Positions 61,172 through 64,000 of a DNA stretch of 64,000 nucleotides are shown here, in pieces (positions within the stretch are counted from its first letter, which is position 1; every line of letters starts with the position of its first letter). Origin of the DNA: Grammothele lineata (Eukaryota; Basidiomycota; Agaricomycetes; Polyporales; Polyporaceae). Location: positions 124,001-188,000 of the forward strand of contig NDFF03000091.1 of NCBI GenBank assembly GCA_002150815.3, read 5' to 3'. A program made the position numbers and the translations under genes. Under the pieces are notes generated by a model. That model made no database searches, had not been told where the DNA came from, and saw only the letters and a list, made by a program, of their open reading frames with translations.

Positions 61172-62163
61172 GCGGTGGGCCGCAACCCCTGGCCATCTTT
61201 GGCTGGGGTGCGCGGACGCCCATGATTCTGCGATGGTTGTTACGAATGCCAGGACCCTGACTTATCGTGTAGTTATATCGGCTGGCGGGTCTAGCCTGGA
61301 CCCCCATCACTGAGTGTAGTGATCCTAGTGATCGTTCTGGCTCATTTCTCCGTCTGGATGTCGTAGTGTATTGATCTATGGGAGCTGTATCTGTACATAG
61401 GCGCCGCACAAGCTGCGGGAGCCTCTCTCTTGTCCTGACCTGAGTCAAGCGATAGAGGCACGCACATGACGCGCACGAGCGCGGAAGTGGGCGAGGTACG
61501 TTCGAGGACGTGACCAAGACGTGTCAGTAGAGCCGAACCCGAGCGCCGACTCGTAGCCGTACGGCAAACGGTCATCGAGTCTTGTCGACAGGTACACTTT
61601 CTAGAATGTACATATTACTCCATGCGCTGAACCTCAGCTCAGCGAGTTAAGGTGTTCTGAAGTTCTGCTCGGATGTGGTTTAACCAAAGCATTGGCCATA
61701 GCTTGAACATGTTACCGCACTCTTCCTCGGGTATTATTCGAGGCACGGTGCGTAGAAATCGTACACTTTGCGATCGTTGTTCAGGTTAGTCGCATAGCTT
61801 CTCAGGACTTACTGTCTAGCCATTGAAACGGTGTCCTATCATAACCCGGCAAGCCCTCGTGAAGTTGTTCGAGTTTTAATGTCGCATGCCATTCATCATT
61901 GATTCATAATAGAACAGCTACATTTGTACGGCGTTATTGTAACTTGAGCTTCGAACCTGGCAGTTCCGTCAGACGCGATAGCTTCTCAGTTTAAGGCTTT
62001 CAAGCTGTGGTGGTTCAACTGGTATTACGCGCTCAAACATGGCACGTGGCTATGACGCTATGCGCGGCTCACGATCGTGGCAGCGCAATCATAGGAAGAT
62101 CGTGAGTCCGTGGCACACCGTCGTCAGCTGTAGTAAGAGCCTTAGCAAGCATCCAGTAATGCT
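61172..62163. other. Intergenic region
   Basis: The 992 bases between two genes of the same direction hold the receptor 3' end and the MsrB promoter. Short frames at 61164-61575 show no family motif. No tRNA A/B box pair was found by eye. Confidence 0.4.
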
Positions 62164-62965
62164 ATGCCCTCCTTCTCCCACCTCCTAACAACACTCACTG
62201 CCATCCCCATAAAGTCTGTCTTGTTTCTCCGCACAGCCCTCAGAGGAACGAGAGACGTTAAAGCCTACGTTCACGCGCGTTCGACAAGAACACCAATCAG
62301 CATCCTCAGCCCCTCATCCCCTTACTTACGGCATCGGAACATTCACGCAAGCGCGATAGCCATGGCCGACTCCAGTCAGAGCAAGAGTGAGAGCGAATGG
62401 CGGGCGATCCTTACGCCCCAGCAGGTGCGTGCCCCAAAGCGGTCGATGCTCGCTCAGTCCTGACGATCCTTGCGGATTCTGAGTGCTGATCGCGGGCCAC
62501 AGTTCCGTATCCTCCGCGAGAAGGGCACGGAGCCCGCGGGGACCGGCAAGTACGACAAGCATTACGAAGAGGGCGTGTACGCCTGCGCCGGCTGCGGCAC
62601 ACCGCTCTACAAGAGTGCGACCAAATTCAAGAGCGGCTGCGGCTGGCCCGCATTCTTCGACGGTACGCGCTCTCCGATAGGAGCGGGATCGCCCAGGCGC
62701 GAGATGATATTGATCTATTTGGGCACAGCTATTCCTGGTGCGGTGAATCGCCATGAGGACCGCACACTGGGCATGGTGCGTACGGAGATTACTTGCGCTG
62801 CGTGCGGTGGGCACCTCGGACACGTTTTCAAGGGCGAGGGCTTCCCAACTCCCAGTACGTCATTTAGCTCGCATAGCGATATATATTCTGATGCGTGACG
62901 GTGCAGCCGATGAACGACACTGCGTGAACTCCATCTCGCTCAACTTCGTCGATGAGAAGAACTGA
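62164..62965 (+). CDS. Peptide-methionine (R)-S-oxide reductase (MsrB)
   Basis: Reduces methionine-R-sulfoxide in damaged proteins. Exons 62164-62424, 62503-62662, 62729-62854, 62907-62965; 201 residues from the first ATG. The core contains FRILREKGTEPAGTGKYDKHYEEGVYACAGC (shown here as family blocks EPAGTGKY and YACAGCGTPLY), SGCGWPAFFD, DRTLGMVRTEITC, GHLGHVF and the catalytic RHCVNSISL with C188. Zinc is held by CAGC and CAAC. An in-frame second ATG at 62362 would remove 66 residues that are Arg/Ser/Leu-rich and almost free of acids, as in a mitochondrial presequence. Two protein forms, mitochondrial and cytosolic, are therefore possible. Convergent with tropomyosin. Confidence 0.93.
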
Positions 62966-63261
62966 CTGGGTAGTGGATGAGGCTCTTGACTTGAGACACT
63001 GTCATGCATTGATTTGAGGTGTCGTAATGACGATGGACGATTCAATCATCTGATCGCGTGCAAGTATCGAGACTGATTCCGTTCATTGCGCTCACTATAC
63101 ACATGCAGAATGGCCTATGAAATCGACGTGTAGGATAAATGTGAGACGTAGGAGATCGTGACTGCCGCCATGACGTACGAAGCGCGAGCGTATGAGAAGC
63201 TGGCCGGCCTCGCCGGTCCTCCAGAAAGATGCTGTATGGTACATTGGAATCATCGCGGGTA

Positions 63262-63953
63262 TTAGAGGCCTTCCATACTCGAAACGAGCTCGTCGAGCTC
63301 TCTCTTGGAGTCCCTGTACTTCGCTTCGGCCTCCTGCGAAGTAGGGCATGAGCGACCAGGAAACCCCATTCCAGCCAGCAGCCAATACAAAGCAGGTGGC
63401 AAGAGTCAGGAAACTAACCTCGTACTTCTTCTCCCATGAATCTCGTTCCTGTTCCAGACGAGTGACCTGCCGCTCGAAGTGCTCCGCCTTGACATCCACC
63501 TGTCGTAGCCTGAGAGATGTTATGATCCGTTTGAGAGGGAACGATATAGGTGAGAACAGGCCACATACTTCTCCATGGCTTCCTTCAGGTTCTTGTCCGC
63601 AGCATCCAACTCCTCCTCGAGTAGCTGGATCTTCCGCTGAAGACCCTCGTTAGCGGTCTTGCTTGTCTCCCCATCCTCTTGGGCATGTTTGAGGTCGGAA
63701 AGCTTCGCTTCTGCCTTCTCGAGGTCGACCTCAGCAACATTCACCTTGTGCTGAAGGGAGAGAATCGCCTGGTCTTTCTCAAGAATGATTTGCTCGAGCT
63801 TCTTGTTCTTCGCTTCTGCCTCCTCCGCGCGCTCAACAGCGGCGTCGACCTCGTTGCGGAGGGATGTCAAACGCTTTCGTCCCGATCTTGTGAGCAGATA
63901 TGCTAGAGACAACGAGATCATAAGATGACGCGTACCTCCTTGATCTTCTCCAT
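63262..63953 (-). CDS. Tropomyosin
   Basis: A coiled-coil protein that lines actin filaments, here of the short fungal kind (161 residues, the same length as fission yeast Cdc8). Exons: 63936-63953, 63569-63873, 63419-63509, 63262-63333. It starts MEKIKERLTSLRNEVDAA and continues as an uninterrupted heptad pattern (VERAEEAEAKNKKLEQ, LHKVNVAEVDLEKAEAKL-like blocks) to LDELVSSMEGL. The first coding exon is just 18 nt; the acceptor at 63874 was chosen because earlier AG sites do not keep the frame. It supports actin cables, polar growth and cytokinesis by stabilising formin-made filaments. An N-terminal acetylation site (ME) is present. The gene's promoter runs off the right edge of the window. 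Confidence 0.93.
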
Positions 63954-64000
63954 GGGTGATGACAGCGATTGCGGTGGGGACGGGGTTGGTGTGGAATGGA

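Overview
This window is nuclear DNA of a basidiomycete fungus, most likely an agaricomycete mushroom or polypore. I read 28 protein genes on both strands (one cut by the left edge). They contain about 136 spliceosomal introns, nearly all 47-110 nt with GTRNGT...YAG ends. Genes are packed tightly, CpG is abundant, and the families are those of a filamentous basidiomycete: an Ubc2-type STE50 with SH3 domains, fungal complex I 21 kDa subunit, a fungal 161-residue tropomyosin, and a chromodomain fused to a base-modification-type helical domain. I saw no tRNA, rRNA, CRISPR array or intact transposon. All exon models were made by hand from splice signals, reading frame and remembered family alignments.

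Layout. 0-5 kb: 3' end of ATP1, a UCH-type deubiquitinase, ZPR1. 4.6-9.2 kb: nucleoporin NUP53/NUP35 and an unrecognised disordered protein. 9.7-15.5 kb: a mitochondrial block with cytochrome c heme lyase, TIM44 and mitochondrial enoyl reductase ETR1, then a p24 cargo receptor. 17-18.5 kb: RPF1 (60S biogenesis). 19.2-25.2 kb: a 28-exon ABCC transporter. 25.9-28.6 kb: a MscS channel with an EF-hand. 29.5-31.9 kb: a ZAP1-like zinc-finger regulator. 32-37.3 kb: an F-box-like protein, a cytidylyltransferase-like protein lacking its catalytic motif, an OHCU decarboxylase, a J-domain protein. 37.3-40 kb: a CpG-depleted relic followed by a helical DNA-modification-type/chromodomain fusion. 40.3-47 kb: a large disordered protein with adaptor-ear-like motifs, diverging from STE50. 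48-53 kb: a DNAJB6-like protein, IPI3 and NUXM. 53.4-58.1 kb: a RanBP2-zinc-finger nucleoporin and a CDK7/KIN28 kinase. 58.8-61.2 kb: a seven-helix receptor. 62.2-64 kb: MsrB and tropomyosin.

The genes are mostly unrelated housekeeping functions, as expected for eukaryotic gene order, but some themes recur. ATP1, heme lyase, TIM44, ETR1, NUXM and perhaps MsrB are mitochondrial. RPF1 and IPI3 both act in 60S assembly. NUP53 and the zinc-finger nucleoporin belong to the nuclear pore. STE50 and the seven-helix receptor could both feed signalling.

The items most worth a second look are the helical-domain/chromodomain fusion beside a CpG-free relic, the catalytically degenerate cytidylyltransferase paralogue, the cysteine-rich N-terminus of the ZAP1-like factor, three GC-AG introns, and obligatory microexons as short as 7-8 nt.
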